Shown piece by piece: positions 19,088-28,763 of a DNA stretch of 64,000 nucleotides. The translations under genes and the position numbers were made by a program. The stretch comes from Leisingera sp. ANG-Vp (GTDB lineage Bacteria; Pseudomonadota; Alphaproteobacteria; Rhodobacterales; Rhodobacteraceae), in contig NZ_JWLD01000055.1 of assembly GCF_000813725.1 (NCBI RefSeq), positions 1 to 64,000 on the forward strand. The letters are read 5' to 3'. Under the pieces are notes generated by a model, which made no database searches, had not been told where the DNA came from, and was given only the letters and a program-made list of their open reading frames with translations. Positions within the stretch are counted from its first letter, which is position 1; every line of letters begins with the position of its first letter.

Positions 19088-19160
19088 GGGCAGCGCCCGA
19101 CCCGCCCCCCACGGGGCGGGCGCTTCGCTTCCTGCCCCGCCGGGACGGGCGCTGCCCTAA
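19088..19160. repeat. GC-rich palindromic intergenic element, copy 2
   Basis: Perfect 12-bp arms GGGCAGCGCCCG (19088-19099) and CGGGCGCTGCCC (19146-19157) enclose an inner hairpin. Immediately upstream is another 8-bp GAAA-loop hairpin (19072-19091). The element resembles the reverse complement of 11601-11668. It lies between cobS and cobT and could influence their relative expression. Confidence 0.6.
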
Positions 19161-19226
19161 CCGCAGCCCGCCCACTGGACTTTACCGGAGGCTAAGGCGA
19201 TGCTGACAAGCGGATAAGGTGCGACC

Positions 19227-21104
19227 ATGAAAAAGCCAAACGACAACCCAGCCGATCCGTTCAAGAAGGCGCTGGCTGAAGCCACCAAGGTGATGGCCGA
19301 CGACCCGGAGCTGTCGGTGAGCTATACCGTCGACCCTTCGGGGCTGTCGGGCGATTCAATGCGGCTGCCGCAGGTCTCCCGCCGGATGACCCGCGAAGAA
19401 GTGCTGCTGGCCCGCGGCACCGCCGATGCGCTGGCACTGCGCCACAAGTTCCACGACGACGCCACCCACGCAAAATACGTGCCGCAGGGCGAAATGGCCC
19501 GCGACCTCTATGAGGCGATGGAAACCGCCCGCTGCGAGGCGATGGGCGCACGCCACATGCCCGGCACTGCTTCGAACATCGACGTCAAGATCCGCAACGA
19601 GTCGATCCGCCGCGGCTACGACCAGATGAAATCCTCCTCCGAGGCGCCGCTGGCTGCCGCCGCAGGCTTCCTGGTGCGCCACCTGGCGACCGGCCGCGAG
19701 CTGCCGGAAGGCGCCTCCAACATCATGGAGCTGTGGCGCGGCTTCATCGAATCCCAGGCCGGCGGCACGCTGGAAAACCTGGACGAAACCATTGCCGACC
19801 AGGCCGAGTTTGCAAAACTGGCGCGCAAGGTGATCTCCGACCTCGGCTATGGCGACCAGCTGGGCGATGATCCGGACGAGCTGGACGACGACACGGGCGA
19901 CGAGGCCGAAGACAACGCCGAGGAGCAGCAGGACCCGGACAGCACCGGCCAGGACGACTCGGAAGAGGAACAGGCCGACGCCTCCCCTGAGCAAAGCCAG
20001 GAGCAGCAGCAGGACGAAAGCCAGGCCCAGGTCTCGATGGACGAGATGGCCGACGAGGAGCTGGCCGAAGACGTGGAGATGCCCGACGGCGAAGCGCCGC
20101 TGGAGCCGCCCGCGCCGCCGCCTGCCTCCGAGGCCGATCCGGACTATAAGGTGTTCCTCGACACCCACGACGAGGAAATCAACGCCGAGGACCTGGCCGA
20201 ACCTGCAGAGCTGGAGCGCCTGCGCGCCTATCTCGATCAGCAGCTGGAACCGCTGAAGGGCGCGGTATCGCGTCTTGCCAACAAGCTGCAGCGCCGCCTG
20301 CAGGCGCAGCAGAACCGCTCCTGGGAATTCGACCGCGAGGAAGGCATCCTCGATGCCGGCCGCCTCGCCCGGGTGGTTGCCAACCCGACCACGCCGCTCA
20401 GCTTCAAAGTCGAGAAAGACACCGAATTCCGCGACACCGTGGTGACTCTGCTGCTCGACAACTCCGGCTCCATGCGCGGCCGCCCGATCTCGATCGCGGC
20501 GATCTGCGCCGACGTTCTGGCCCGCACCCTGGAGCGCTGCAACGTGAAGGTCGAAATCCTCGGCTTCACCACCCGCGCCTGGAAGGGCGGCATGGCGCGC
20601 GAGGCCTGGCTGAACGACGGCCGCCCGCAGCAGCCTGGCCGCCTGAATGATCTGCGCCACATCATCTACAAGGGCGCCGACGCTCCGATGCGCCGCACCC
20701 GCGCCAACCTCGGCCTGATGATGAAAGAGGGGCTCTTGAAGGAAAACATCGACGGCGAGGCGCTGGAATGGGCCCACCGCCGCATGGTGCACCGCCAGGA
20801 AGCCCGAAAGATCCTGATGGTGATCTCGGACGGTGCGCCGGTGGACGATTCGACGCTGTCGGTGAACCCTGCGAACTACCTTGAAAAACACCTGCGCGAC
20901 GTGATCGCCATGGTGGAGAAGAAGAAGCAGGTGGAACTGCTGGCGATTGGCATCGGCCACGACGTGACCCGCTACTACCAGCGCGCGGTGACGATCACCG
21001 ACGTCGAGCAGCTGGCGGGTGCCATGACCGAACAGCTGGCGGCCCTTTTTGACAGCGATCCGCGCGCCCGCGCCCGCGTCATGGGCATGAAACGCGCCAG
21101 CTGA
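19227..21104 (+). CDS. cobT: Cobaltochelatase subunit CobT
   Basis: CobT partners CobS in the AAA+ motor of aerobic cobaltochelatase. The 625-residue protein has an N-terminal family domain, an acidic Glu/Asp/Gln-rich linker (about residues 210-300), and a C-terminal von Willebrand A domain with the MIDAS motif D-N-S-G-S in '[19 protein letters not shown]'. It ends with '[21 protein letters not shown]'. The acidic linker is a normal feature of CobT. The start ATG at 19227 is preceded by TAAGGTGCGACC. Confidence 0.95.
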   Translation: MKKPNDNPADPFKKALAEATKVMADDPELSVSYTVDPSGLSGDSMRLPQVSRRMTREEVLLARGTADALALRHKFHDDATHAKYVPQGEMARDLYEAMETARCEAMGARHMPGTASNIDVKIRNESIRRGYDQMKSSSEAPLAAAAGFLVRHLATGRELPEGASNIMELWRGFIESQAGGTLENLDETIADQAEFAKLARKVISDLGYGDQLGDDPDELDDDTGDEAEDNAEEQQDPDSTGQDDSEEEQADASPEQSQEQQQDESQAQVSMDEMADEELAEDVEMPDGEAPLEPPAPPPASEADPDYKVFLDTHDEEINAEDLAEPAELERLRAYLDQQLEPLKGAVSRLANKLQRRLQAQQNRSWEFDREEGILDAGRLARVVANPTTPLSFKVEKDTEFRDTVVTLLLDNSGSMRGRPISIAAICADVLARTLERCNVKVEILGFTTRAWKGGMAREAWLNDGRPQQPGRLNDLRHIIYKGADAPMRRTRANLGLMMKEGLLKENIDGEALEWAHRRMVHRQEARKILMVISDGAPVDDSTLSVNPANYLEKHLRDVIAMVEKKKQVELLAIGIGHDVTRYYQRAVTITDVEQLAGAMTEQLAALFDSDPRARARVMGMKRAS

Positions 21105-21154
21105 CAACGGACGCTGCTAAAGGCGCAAACGGAGCACTCCCGCGCCTTTGGCCA

Positions 21155-21275
21155 GCATCTAAGATGCCGTCAAAAGCCTTGGGCGTGGCCGCGCGCATCC
21201 GCGCGCGGCGGCACCGGAGGCCTCGGCCTCCGGTGCCCGGCCCAACCGGGCGAAGGGCATCTTTGATGCCTTGAG
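21155..21275. repeat. Palindromic intergenic element downstream of cobT
   Basis: AAGATGCC (21161-21168) and GGCATCTT (21256-21263) act as outer arms. Inside is a perfect 10-bp hairpin with a 4-nt loop (21212-21235) and a GCGCGC-rich hairpin. A nearby stem just after the cobT stop (about 21118-21147) may act as terminator. The rest of this 357-bp gap before pepP contains no recognised gene. Confidence 0.5.
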
Positions 21276-21461
21276 AACGGGCGGGAGCGCCCCCCCGGTC
21301 CGATAGTTCCGCAAGGTCCCGGTCATTCTCCGCCGCCCGGGCTTGCCAGCCGCGGGGCGATTTGGGACAAGAAGGAACGCGCGGAGGCTTCCGCGCCTTT
21401 TCTTTGCCGCCAGGGACCGCCGTCCCCAGCCGCCCCGCCCGTCAAGCAGGAGAGTTGCCCC

Positions 21462-23252
21462 ATGTATCAGACCTTCGATGTGACTGCGCGCCCGGAGCAG
21501 GGCCCGCCGCGGCTGGCAGCATTGCGCAAGGAATTGGCCGCCGAAAACCTCGACGGCTTTCTGGTCCCCCGCGCCGATGCGCACCAGGGCGAATATGTCG
21601 CCCCGCGCGACGAACGCCTGGGCTGGCTTACAGGCTTCACCGGCTCAGCCGGCTTCTGCGCTGTACTCAAGGAGACCGCCGGCGTCTTCATCGACGGCCG
21701 CTACCGCACCCAGGTAAAGCGGCAGGTGGCCGCCGACTTCACGCCCGTGCCCTGGCCGGAGGTGCAGCTGGCGGACTGGCTGAAAGAACAGCTGCCGCAA
21801 GGCGGCAAGGTCGGTTTTGACCCCTGGCTGCATGCCGCCGGGCAGATCACAGCGCTCACCCGCGAGCTAAAGGGCAGCAGCATCACCCTGGTGCAATGCG
21901 GCAACCTGGTGGACCGCATCTGGGCGGATCAGCCCGCGCACCCGATGCAGCCGGTAGCGGCCCACCCGCTTGACTACGCAGGCGAAAGCGCCGCAGACAA
22001 ATGCGCCCGCCTGGCCAAGGGCTTGCAGGAAACAGGCCAGGCGGCTGCTATCATCACCCTGCCTGACAGCATCATGTGGCTGCTCAACATCCGCGGCGGC
22101 GATGTGGCGCGCAACCCGGTGGCGCATGGCTTTGCCATCCTGCACAGCGACGCCCGCGTAGATCTGTTCATGGCGGCGGAGAAGCTCGCAGGCCTTGAGG
22201 GGCATTTCGGCCCCTCGGTCTCGCTGCACGCGCCAGAAGACTTCCTGCAGGCCGCTGCCGCACTCAACGGCTCAGTCGCGGCGGACAATAGCACTCTGCC
22301 GCAGATCGTGGCCGACGCGCTGGGAGAGCGGCTGGTGCCGGCAGGCGACCCCTGTGCCCTGCCCAAAGCCCGCAAGAACGCAGCTGAGATCGCAGGCAGC
22401 GCCGCTGCCCACCTGCGCGATGGTGCCGCCGTAATCGAACTGCTGGCCTGGCTCGATGCCCAGGCGCCCGGCACACTCACCGAGATTGATGTGGTCAAGA
22501 AACTGGAGGAATTCCGCCGTCAGGACCCAGCCCTGCGCGATATCAGTTTTGAGACCATCGCAGGCACCGGCGAGAACGGCGCCGTCATGCATTACCGGGT
22601 GACGGATGAGACAGACACCAGGCTTGAGGACGGCCACCTCTTGGTGCTGGACAGCGGCGGCCAGTATCTGGACGGCACCACCGACATCACCCGCACCATT
22701 GCCATCGGCACGCCCGGCGATGAGGAGCGCGCCGCCTTCACCCGCGTGCTGCAGGGCATGATCGCCATGTCCCGCCTGCGCTGGCCCAAGGGGCTGGCAG
22801 GCCGCGATATCGAGGCGATCGGAAGAATGCCGCTGTGGCTGGCAGGCCAGGACTTCAACCACGGGCTTGGCCACGGCGTTGGCGCTTACCTCAGTGTGCA
22901 CGAGGGGCCGCAACGCCTTGCCCGCACCAGCCATGTGCCGTTTGAACCTGGCATGATCCTGTCAAACGAGCCCGGCTACTACCGCGAGGGCGCCTTTGGC
23001 ATCCGCATCGAAAACCTGATCGTTGCTGAAGAAGCCCCGGCGCTGGAGACCAGCGACCCGGAGCGCGAAATGCTCAGCTGGCGCACCCTGACCTTTGCCC
23101 CCATTGACCGGCGGCTGGTAAACGTGGCAATGCTGACGCCCTGCGAAAAGGACTGGCTGAACGCCTATCACAGGGAGGTGGTTGAAAAGACCGCAGCGCA
23201 GCTCAGCCCCGCCGCAAAGGCGTGGCTTGATGCCGCAACTGCCCCCTTGTGA
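21462..23252 (+). CDS. pepP: Xaa-Pro aminopeptidase (M24B, aminopeptidase P)
   Basis: Aminopeptidase P removes an N-terminal residue that precedes proline. The 596-residue protein is of the long form, with two N-terminal creatinase-like domains and a C-terminal pita-bread domain. Metal ligands can be placed in 'LVLDSGGQYLDGTTDITRTI' (two Asp), 'HGLGHGVGAYLSVHEGP' (His) and 'ILSNEPGYYREGAFGIRIENLIV' (two Glu). The ATG follows GGAGAGTTGCCCC. It is likely cytoplasmic because there is no signal peptide. The name follows the family; long-form members are often annotated only as M24 peptidases. Confidence 0.93.
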   Translation: MYQTFDVTARPEQGPPRLAALRKELAAENLDGFLVPRADAHQGEYVAPRDERLGWLTGFTGSAGFCAVLKETAGVFIDGRYRTQVKRQVAADFTPVPWPEVQLADWLKEQLPQGGKVGFDPWLHAAGQITALTRELKGSSITLVQCGNLVDRIWADQPAHPMQPVAAHPLDYAGESAADKCARLAKGLQETGQAAAIITLPDSIMWLLNIRGGDVARNPVAHGFAILHSDARVDLFMAAEKLAGLEGHFGPSVSLHAPEDFLQAAAALNGSVAADNSTLPQIVADALGERLVPAGDPCALPKARKNAAEIAGSAAAHLRDGAAVIELLAWLDAQAPGTLTEIDVVKKLEEFRRQDPALRDISFETIAGTGENGAVMHYRVTDETDTRLEDGHLLVLDSGGQYLDGTTDITRTIAIGTPGDEERAAFTRVLQGMIAMSRLRWPKGLAGRDIEAIGRMPLWLAGQDFNHGLGHGVGAYLSVHEGPQRLARTSHVPFEPGMILSNEPGYYREGAFGIRIENLIVAEEAPALETSDPEREMLSWRTLTFAPIDRRLVNVAMLTPCEKDWLNAYHREVVEKTAAQLSPAAKAWLDAATAPL

Positions 23253-23326
23253 CACGCCTTTGTTACATAGGCTGTTACATAGACTGAGCAAAAGACGACA
23301 CGAACGAAGAGAATGGGAAAACACGC

Positions 23327-23668
23327 ATGACCAATATCCGTATCCGCAAGGCCGAAGGCACCTGGACCGTCCGTTCCGGCGGCGCCGTGTTGGGGGAAAC
23401 CGCCAACGCTTTGGAGCTGTCGGAGGGCGATCTGGATCCGGTCATCTACTTCCCGCGCGAAGATCTGGCGATGGCCTTTTTCGACAAGACCGACAAGACC
23501 ACCCATTGCCCGCACAAGGGCGACGCCAGCTACTACTCGATCGCCAACAAATCCTCGGTGACCGAAAACGCCGCCTGGAGCTATGAGGATCCGATCGAAG
23601 CAGTTGCCGAAATCAAGGGCTATCTGGCCTTTGTCCTGAGCGACTCCGTGAAAGTGGAGCAGGTCTGA
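23327..23668 (+). CDS. DUF427 domain-containing protein
   Basis: The 113-residue protein is a single DUF427 domain with '[36 protein letters not shown]' in the middle, the most conserved part of that family. These are small, beta-rich proteins of unknown biochemical role. It begins 75 bp after pepP and may be co-transcribed with it. A strong terminator follows. Confidence 0.88.
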   Translation: MTNIRIRKAEGTWTVRSGGAVLGETANALELSEGDLDPVIYFPREDLAMAFFDKTDKTTHCPHKGDASYYSIANKSSVTENAAWSYEDPIEAVAEIKGYLAFVLSDSVKVEQV

Positions 23669-23718
23669 TCTGCTCCGGCCTGCGACCGCCCCATTGGGCA
23701 GACAGCGGGAAATTCCAG

Positions 23719-23745
23719 CACCGGCGCTCAGGCGCCGGTGTTTTG
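23719..23745 (+). terminator. Rho-independent terminator of the DUF427 gene
   Basis: CACCGGCGC (23719-23727) and GCGCCGGTG (23732-23740) form a perfect 9-bp stem with a 4-nt loop followed by TTTT. Confidence 0.9.
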
Positions 23746-23861
23746 CATTTCAGGGATGCCGGCAGCCCAAGGCCCGCTGTACCTGCCCCGGCAGAAGGTA
23801 CAGAACAACCGCCTGGCACCTTGACCGGATGCCAGCTTCCTTTCTGGGGTGAGAGACCGGA

Positions 23862-24011
23862 TCAGGTAAGCACTGTGCGGCTGAGGTTCAGCCTGGCTTC
23901 CTCCAGCGCATCACCTGCGCCCAGCACATCCGTTTCCCGGGCGCATTGGATGGCGTAGTTGATTACCGCTTCCAGTGCCGCCCGTTCATTTGCCCGCTCG
24001 TCCGCCTTCAT
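23862..24011 (-). CDS. Possible small hypothetical protein
   Basis: A 49-residue open frame starts at ATG 24011, with GAGG 11 nt upstream, and encodes a helical, charged peptide rich in Ala and Glu ('ERANERAALEAVINYAIQCA', then 'GDALEEARLNLSRT'). In-frame starts at ATG 24053 and GTG 24095 would lengthen it to 63 or 77 residues but have no clear ribosome site. An inverted repeat AAGTGAG/CTCACTT lies at 24067-24097, upstream of the chosen start. The family is not recognised and the gene call is tentative. Confidence 0.4.
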   Translation of the reverse strand: MKADERANERAALEAVINYAIQCARETDVLGAGDALEEARLNLSRTVLT

Positions 24012-24157
24012 GTTCGTATCAGCCTCTTTTGGGCCGATTTCGAAATTGCGCATGATTTTCCAACCGAAGTGAGTAAGTCTTGCTATGTCGCTCACTTATT
24101 GTTGAGACAGCCGTTATCGCAGGGCAACTAATTTCTTAATAATCCCTTTACCGGAAT

Positions 24158-24203
24158 CCCGCACCTGTAGCGGATTTCTCACAGGTCAGGGGAGAGGTGC
24201 GGG
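24158..24203. other. Two mutually exclusive hairpin pairings downstream of clcA
   Basis: CCCGCACCT (24158-24166) can pair with AGGTGCGGG (24195-24203), while the overlapping ACCTGT (24163-24168) can pair with ACAGGT (24181-24186). The stretch lies in the gap between the ClC stop (24240) and the small ORF. No T-run follows, and no function is assigned. Confidence 0.3.
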
Positions 24204-24239
24204 AAATTTCCCCGTTAGCAACCTCAGATGGCAGGAGCA

Positions 24240-25922
24240 TTACCTGTGTTCTTCCGCGGCGGTGGCAGCCAGCGCCCGGTTGTAGGCCTTCAGCGCGTCC
24301 ACGTGATACAGCGCACCGATGATCTCCTCGGTGCCGCCTTCTTCCATCATCACCGGCAGATAGGCCACGTCGGCGCGCTCAAACACCGGCATCGCGGCCT
24401 CCAGCGAGGCGGAGGCGCGGATGCACAGCCCCTGCTCATGCATTTCACGGCAATCCTCCAGCGTGGCGCAGCGGCTGTCGCCCATCGGCCGCATCACGGC
24501 GCCTGCACGGATCAGCGACAGCAGATAGGCCTGCGGGCCGGCCGCACAGTGGATGTTGCGCTTTTCCAGCTGGGTCAGGAAGAAAGACCGGTCCACCAGC
24601 CGCGAAGCCAAAGCCGTGGACATCGACACCGACACCATCACGGCAAGGCCGATCTGCCAGTCGCCGGTCAGCTCAAACACAATCAGCGTGGTGGAAATCG
24701 GCGCCCCCAGCACCGCCGCGGCAACCGCCCCCATGCCGGCAAAAGCATAAAGCGTATGGGTGCCCGACACGTCCGGCAGCACCGCCGTAGCAATCAGGCC
24801 AAACGCCAACCCGGTCAGCGCGCCGACCATCAGCGAGGGCGAGAACACTCCGCCCCCCATGCGCCCGCCCATGGTGATGGCAACAGCCGCGGTCTTGACC
24901 GCGGTAAAGATCACCGCCTGCCCCAGCAGCAAGCCGCCGGTCAGCGCCAGCACGGTGGTTTCATAGCCAACGCCGATGATATGCGGGTACCAGACGGCAA
25001 TCACGCCCAGCATGGCACCGGACACCGCCGGACGCAGCCAGCGCGGCAGATGCAGCCGCTGCTGCACCGTGTTGCCCACCTTGTCGGCAAAAAAGATCGC
25101 TTTCATCAGCGCCACCGCCACCAGGCCGCAAATCAGCCCAAGGATCAGGAAAGCCGGCAGCTCCACATAGAATTGCAGCGCCCCCGGTGTCGGCAGGGTG
25201 AATTCGGTAACATCGCCGTATTCCAGCCGGTTGATCACGGTGCCTGCCACTGACGCCACCACAATCGGCGCAAAGGCATTGACCGAGAAATGCCGCAGCA
25301 CCACCTCCATCGCAAACAGCGCACCCGCAATCGGCGCGTTGAAGCTGGCGGAGACGCCGGCCGCCACGGCGCAGCCCAGCAGGTCGCGCCCGGTGATGCC
25401 ATCGGCGTTGATCCGATTGCTGACCCAGGTGGCAATGACGCCGGCCATATGCACCACCGGCCCCTCGCGCCCCGTAGAGCCGCCGGTCGAGAGGGTGATA
25501 AAGGACGCCAGCGCTGAGGCCAGCCCCTCCTTGTGCTCGACCCGCCCATCATTAAGCGCCGCGCCCTCGATCACATCAGCGACCGAGCGCACCCGCCCGT
25601 CCGGCGTGAACCGGTCCAGGATCAGGCCAACCACCAGCCCGCCACCGGCTGCAATACCGACCAGCGTGTACCAGGGCAGATCCTGGGCAAAGGAATGCAG
25701 GTAATGCACATCCGGCGCGCCGTAGATCCAGCCCTGCAGCGCCGTGATCCCCTTGCGGAAAAACAGGGCGGCAAAGCCTGCTGCAATGCCGATCAGCAAG
25801 GCGATCAGCCAGAACTGGAACTGGCTCGGGCCGCGATGGCGCAGCACCCGCCAGATATCCTTCAGGCCGGCCAGCCACTGGACAAGCATTGCGGAAAGGG
25901 ACGAACGGATTTCTTCTACCAT
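24240..25922 (-). CDS. ClC-family chloride channel/transporter with CBS domains
   Basis: The 560-residue membrane protein has the ClC helix pattern over about 440 residues and a C-terminal CBS-type region ('VMRPMGDSRCATLEDCREM' and 'IIGALYHVDALKAYN'). Seen motifs are 'STGREGPVVH' with the gating Glu of G-R-E-G-P and 'MGGGVFSPSLMVGA' for the G-x-F-x-P selectivity loop. The first canonical motif G-S-G-I-P near the chloride site is replaced by a sequence around 'VRSVADVIEG', so anion selectivity could differ from the E. coli antiporter. ATG at 25922. No fluoride riboswitch was seen upstream. Confidence 0.9.
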   Translation of the reverse strand: MVEEIRSSLSAMLVQWLAGLKDIWRVLRHRGPSQFQFWLIALLIGIAAGFAALFFRKGITALQGWIYGAPDVHYLHSFAQDLPWYTLVGIAAGGGLVVGLILDRFTPDGRVRSVADVIEGAALNDGRVEHKEGLASALASFITLSTGGSTGREGPVVHMAGVIATWVSNRINADGITGRDLLGCAVAAGVSASFNAPIAGALFAMEVVLRHFSVNAFAPIVVASVAGTVINRLEYGDVTEFTLPTPGALQFYVELPAFLILGLICGLVAVALMKAIFFADKVGNTVQQRLHLPRWLRPAVSGAMLGVIAVWYPHIIGVGYETTVLALTGGLLLGQAVIFTAVKTAAVAITMGGRMGGGVFSPSLMVGALTGLAFGLIATAVLPDVSGTHTLYAFAGMGAVAAAVLGAPISTTLIVFELTGDWQIGLAVMVSVSMSTALASRLVDRSFFLTQLEKRNIHCAAGPQAYLLSLIRAGAVMRPMGDSRCATLEDCREMHEQGLCIRASASLEAAMPVFERADVAYLPVMMEEGGTEEIIGALYHVDALKAYNRALAATAAEEHR

Positions 25923-26011
25923 AGCCTGCCAGCGGATCTTTTGTTTTCAATGGCGCAAAACTGCCATAAATCCGGTTAAGGAACCCTCACCCGGCGCCGC
26001 TTTTGGGGCGG

Positions 26012-27661
26012 TTACCCGGCCAGCAATGCGCGGGCCGCAGCGCGGGCCTCATCGGTGATCGTATCACCTGACACCATTCGGGCAAGCTCGTCCACCCGTT
26101 CGCCGTCCGCCAGCGGCACCACCTGCGACAGGGTCATGCCGTCGACCACCTGTTTGCGCACCTGCCAGTGATGGCCGCCCAGAGCCGCCACCTGCGGCGA
26201 ATGGGTCACCACCAGCACCTGGCCGCTGCCCGCAAGGCTGCGCAAGCGGCGGCCCACAGCATCTGCGGTCGCACCGCCGACACCGCGGTCGATTTCGTCG
26301 AAAATCAACGTCTTGCTGGCGTCTTCACCGCGCAGGCAGACCTTCAGTGCCAGCAGAAACCGGCTCAGCTCGCCGCCCGAAGCGATCTTGTTCAAGGCGC
26401 CAGCCGGCGCGCCCGGATTGGTGGCCACGGTAAAGGCCACCGCATCCATGCCCTCTGGCCCCGGCTCAGCGGTGGTGATGCGGGTTTCAAACACCGCGCG
26501 TTCCATCTTCAGCGGCGCCAGCTCCGCCATCACCGCCTTGTCCAGCGCCGCTGCCGCCTGCCGGCGCACCGCGCCCAGCTGCTTTGCCGCCTGCAAATAG
26601 GCGGCCTCCGCCGCTTTCAGAGCAGCTTCCTGATCCGCCAGGTTCTGGTCGCCCGCATCAAGTGCTGCCAGCTTGGCGCGCAAAGTTTCGGCATAGCTTG
26701 CCAGCTCATCCGGCTGCACGTCGTGCTTGCGTGCCAAGCCCCGGATCGCAAACAACCGTTCTTCGCAGTCTTCCAGCTCGCCCGGGTTGAACTCCAAAGC
26801 ATCCAGCACCCGCTCGACCCCGTCCTGAGCGTCGCCCAGCTCGATCATCGCGCGGGAGAGTGCGGCCAGCGGCTCATCCAGCCCGGTATCCTCTTCCTGG
26901 CCCGTGACGCCTTCCAGCCAGCGCTGTGCCTCGCCCATGGCGCCTTCCGCACCTTCGCTCAGCAGCGCGTGGGCACGGGCGATGTCGCCGCGGATGCGCT
27001 CGGCCGCCTGCATCTGGCGGCGGCGGGTGTCCAGCGCCTCGTCTTCGCCCGCCTGCGGGTCCAGCTTGTCCAGCTCTCCCACCGAATGGCGCAGGAATTC
27101 CTCCTCGGCCCGCACCGCCTCCAAGGCGGCCCGGGTGGCCTCTACTGTCTTTCGCGCCTTGGCGGCACCGGTCCAAGCAGAGCGCACCTGTGCCAGCAGG
27201 CCCTGCACATCCGCGTATTGGTCCAGCAAAGCCATGTGGCCGCGCGGGTTCAGCAACCCGCGGTCATCATGCTGCCCGTGCAGCTCCACCAGGGTTTCCG
27301 ACAAAGCCCGCAGCACCTCGCCCGAGCAGCGCCGGTCATTGACCCAGGCGGTCTTGCGCCCTTCCGCCGTATTCACCCGGCGCAGGATCAGCTCATCGCC
27401 GCCCGGCAGCCCGGCTTCCTCAAGAATGGCATGGGCGGGATGACCGTCGGCAAGCTCGAACTCTGCCAGCACTTCGCCCTGTTTGGCACCCTGGCGCACC
27501 AGCTCGGCCCGGCCGCGCCAGCCCAGCACAAAACCCAAAGAGTCGAGCAGGATCGACTTGCCCGCCCCGGTTTCACCGGTCAGCACATTGAGGCCGGGCT
27601 GAAAGTTCAGCTCCAGGTGATCGATGATCAGGATATCCCGGATATCAAGCGCGCGCAGCAT
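26012..27661 (-). CDS. recN: DNA repair protein RecN
   Basis: RecN is an SMC-like ATPase that acts early at double-strand breaks. The 549-residue protein has a Walker A in 'NVLTGETGAGKSILLD', a long helical coiled-coil middle (about residues 150-370), the ABC signature region 'IASGGELSRFLLALK' and a Walker B 'TLIFDEIDRGVGG'. The start 'MLRALDIRDILIIDHLEL' is the family's usual N-terminus. It lies 27 bp after bamD on the same strand, the typical bamD-recN order in Rhodobacteraceae. Confidence 0.95.
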   Translation of the reverse strand: MLRALDIRDILIIDHLELNFQPGLNVLTGETGAGKSILLDSLGFVLGWRGRAELVRQGAKQGEVLAEFELADGHPAHAILEEAGLPGGDELILRRVNTAEGRKTAWVNDRRCSGEVLRALSETLVELHGQHDDRGLLNPRGHMALLDQYADVQGLLAQVRSAWTGAAKARKTVEATRAALEAVRAEEEFLRHSVGELDKLDPQAGEDEALDTRRRQMQAAERIRGDIARAHALLSEGAEGAMGEAQRWLEGVTGQEEDTGLDEPLAALSRAMIELGDAQDGVERVLDALEFNPGELEDCEERLFAIRGLARKHDVQPDELASYAETLRAKLAALDAGDQNLADQEAALKAAEAAYLQAAKQLGAVRRQAAAALDKAVMAELAPLKMERAVFETRITTAEPGPEGMDAVAFTVATNPGAPAGALNKIASGGELSRFLLALKVCLRGEDASKTLIFDEIDRGVGGATADAVGRRLRSLAGSGQVLVVTHSPQVAALGGHHWQVRKQVVDGMTLSQVVPLADGERVDELARMVSGDTITDEARAAARALLAG

Positions 27662-27688
27662 CGCCCTGCCCCCGTGCCGCAGCGGCCG

Positions 27689-28537
27689 TTACAGCCACTG
27701 CCCTTTGATAGTCTGGCGGTAGATCTGGCTCAGCCAGTTGTTGCCCCGGTCCTTCGGCTTGAGCCCATTGGCCGTCAGCAAGCGGTAGCTGTCCTCATAC
27801 CATTCAGTCGACTGGAAGTTATGGCCCAGAATTGCAGCTGCAGTCTGCGCTTCGCCGGTCAGGCCCAGCGACAGATAGGCTTCGACCAAGCGGTGCAGCG
27901 CCTCTGCTGTGTGGCTGGTGGTCTGGAACTCCTCAACCACCACCCGGAACCGGTTGATCGCCGAAGTGTAGTGGCCGCGGCGCAGGTAATAGCGGCCGAT
28001 TTCCATCTCCTTGCCCGCCAGATGGTCAAAGGCCAGGTCAAACTTCAGGATCGCCGAATTGGCATATTCGCTGTCGGGATAAACCTCGATCACGGTGCGC
28101 AGCGCCTGCAGCGCCTGGAAGGTCAGCCCCTGGTCGCGCCCCACTTCGTCGATCTGGTCGTAATAGCTCAGCGCCAGCAGATACTGGGCATAGGCCGCAT
28201 CCTCATCCGCCGGGTAGAAATCGATGAACCGCTGCGCAGCGGCACGGCTGTTTTCATAGTCCTTGGTGCCGTGATGCGCGAAGGCCTGCATGATCACAGC
28301 CTGCTTGGCCCATTCGGAATAGGGGTACAGGCGCTCAATCTCGGCAAAATAGTATGCCGCATCCTTGGGGCGGCTGTTGGCCAGTTCGAACTCGCCGCGC
28401 TCATAGATCTGTTCCGGCGAGAAGGCTTCCAGCGACTCGCCCCGCTTGACGGCGCCGCCGTCTCCGCCGCAGCCCGCCAAGGCTGCCATCAGAAGGATTG
28501 CGCCGAGGGTTTTGGCTCCTGCCCTGATGCCGTTCAT
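27689..28537 (-). CDS. bamD: Outer membrane assembly lipoprotein BamD
   Basis: BamD is an essential lipoprotein of the BAM complex, which folds beta-barrels into the outer membrane. From ATG 28537 the protein begins 'MNGIRAGAKTLGAILLMAALAGC', a signal peptide with an L-A-G-C lipobox, followed by tetratricopeptide-like repeats ('QIYERGEFELANSRPKDAAYYFAEIERLYPYSEWA', 'AQYLLALSYYDQI'). An ATG at 28558 would add seven residues. Length (282 residues) fits. It follows the lpxC terminator and so has a separate promoter in the 205-bp gap. Confidence 0.95.
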   Translation of the reverse strand: MNGIRAGAKTLGAILLMAALAGCGGDGGAVKRGESLEAFSPEQIYERGEFELANSRPKDAAYYFAEIERLYPYSEWAKQAVIMQAFAHHGTKDYENSRAAAQRFIDFYPADEDAAYAQYLLALSYYDQIDEVGRDQGLTFQALQALRTVIEVYPDSEYANSAILKFDLAFDHLAGKEMEIGRYYLRRGHYTSAINRFRVVVEEFQTTSHTAEALHRLVEAYLSLGLTGEAQTAAAILGHNFQSTEWYEDSYRLLTANGLKPKDRGNNWLSQIYRQTIKGQWL

Positions 28538-28699
28538 AGTGCCTAACCTCACCGTCATTGCCTTACGGGTGTGCGCCCCGGTTATGCCGTCTCTAGCATA
28601 TTCAATTGGGGCGCAAAACGCCTTTTGCCACTTCCGCGTTCACATGGCAGAGAAAGATTGGCCGGGTCAAGGCCAGCCGCCCCTTGCCGGCGGGGCAGA

Positions 28700-28732
28700 A
28701 AGGAAAAGACCCGGGACAATTGGGTCCCGGGC
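28700..28732 (-). terminator. Rho-independent terminator of lpxC
   Basis: CCCGGGAC (28710-28717) and GTCCCGGG (28724-28731) form a perfect 8-bp stem. On the minus strand the stem is followed by TCTTTTCCTTTC. This ends transcription after lpxC and before bamD. Confidence 0.85.
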
Positions 28733-28763
28733 CAGTCTGTCCGCTCGTTCTTTAGTCTCTGCC

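Noticed and set aside
25923-26011. Fluoride riboswitch upstream of the ClC gene
   Set aside because: The expected conserved motifs are absent from this short leader.
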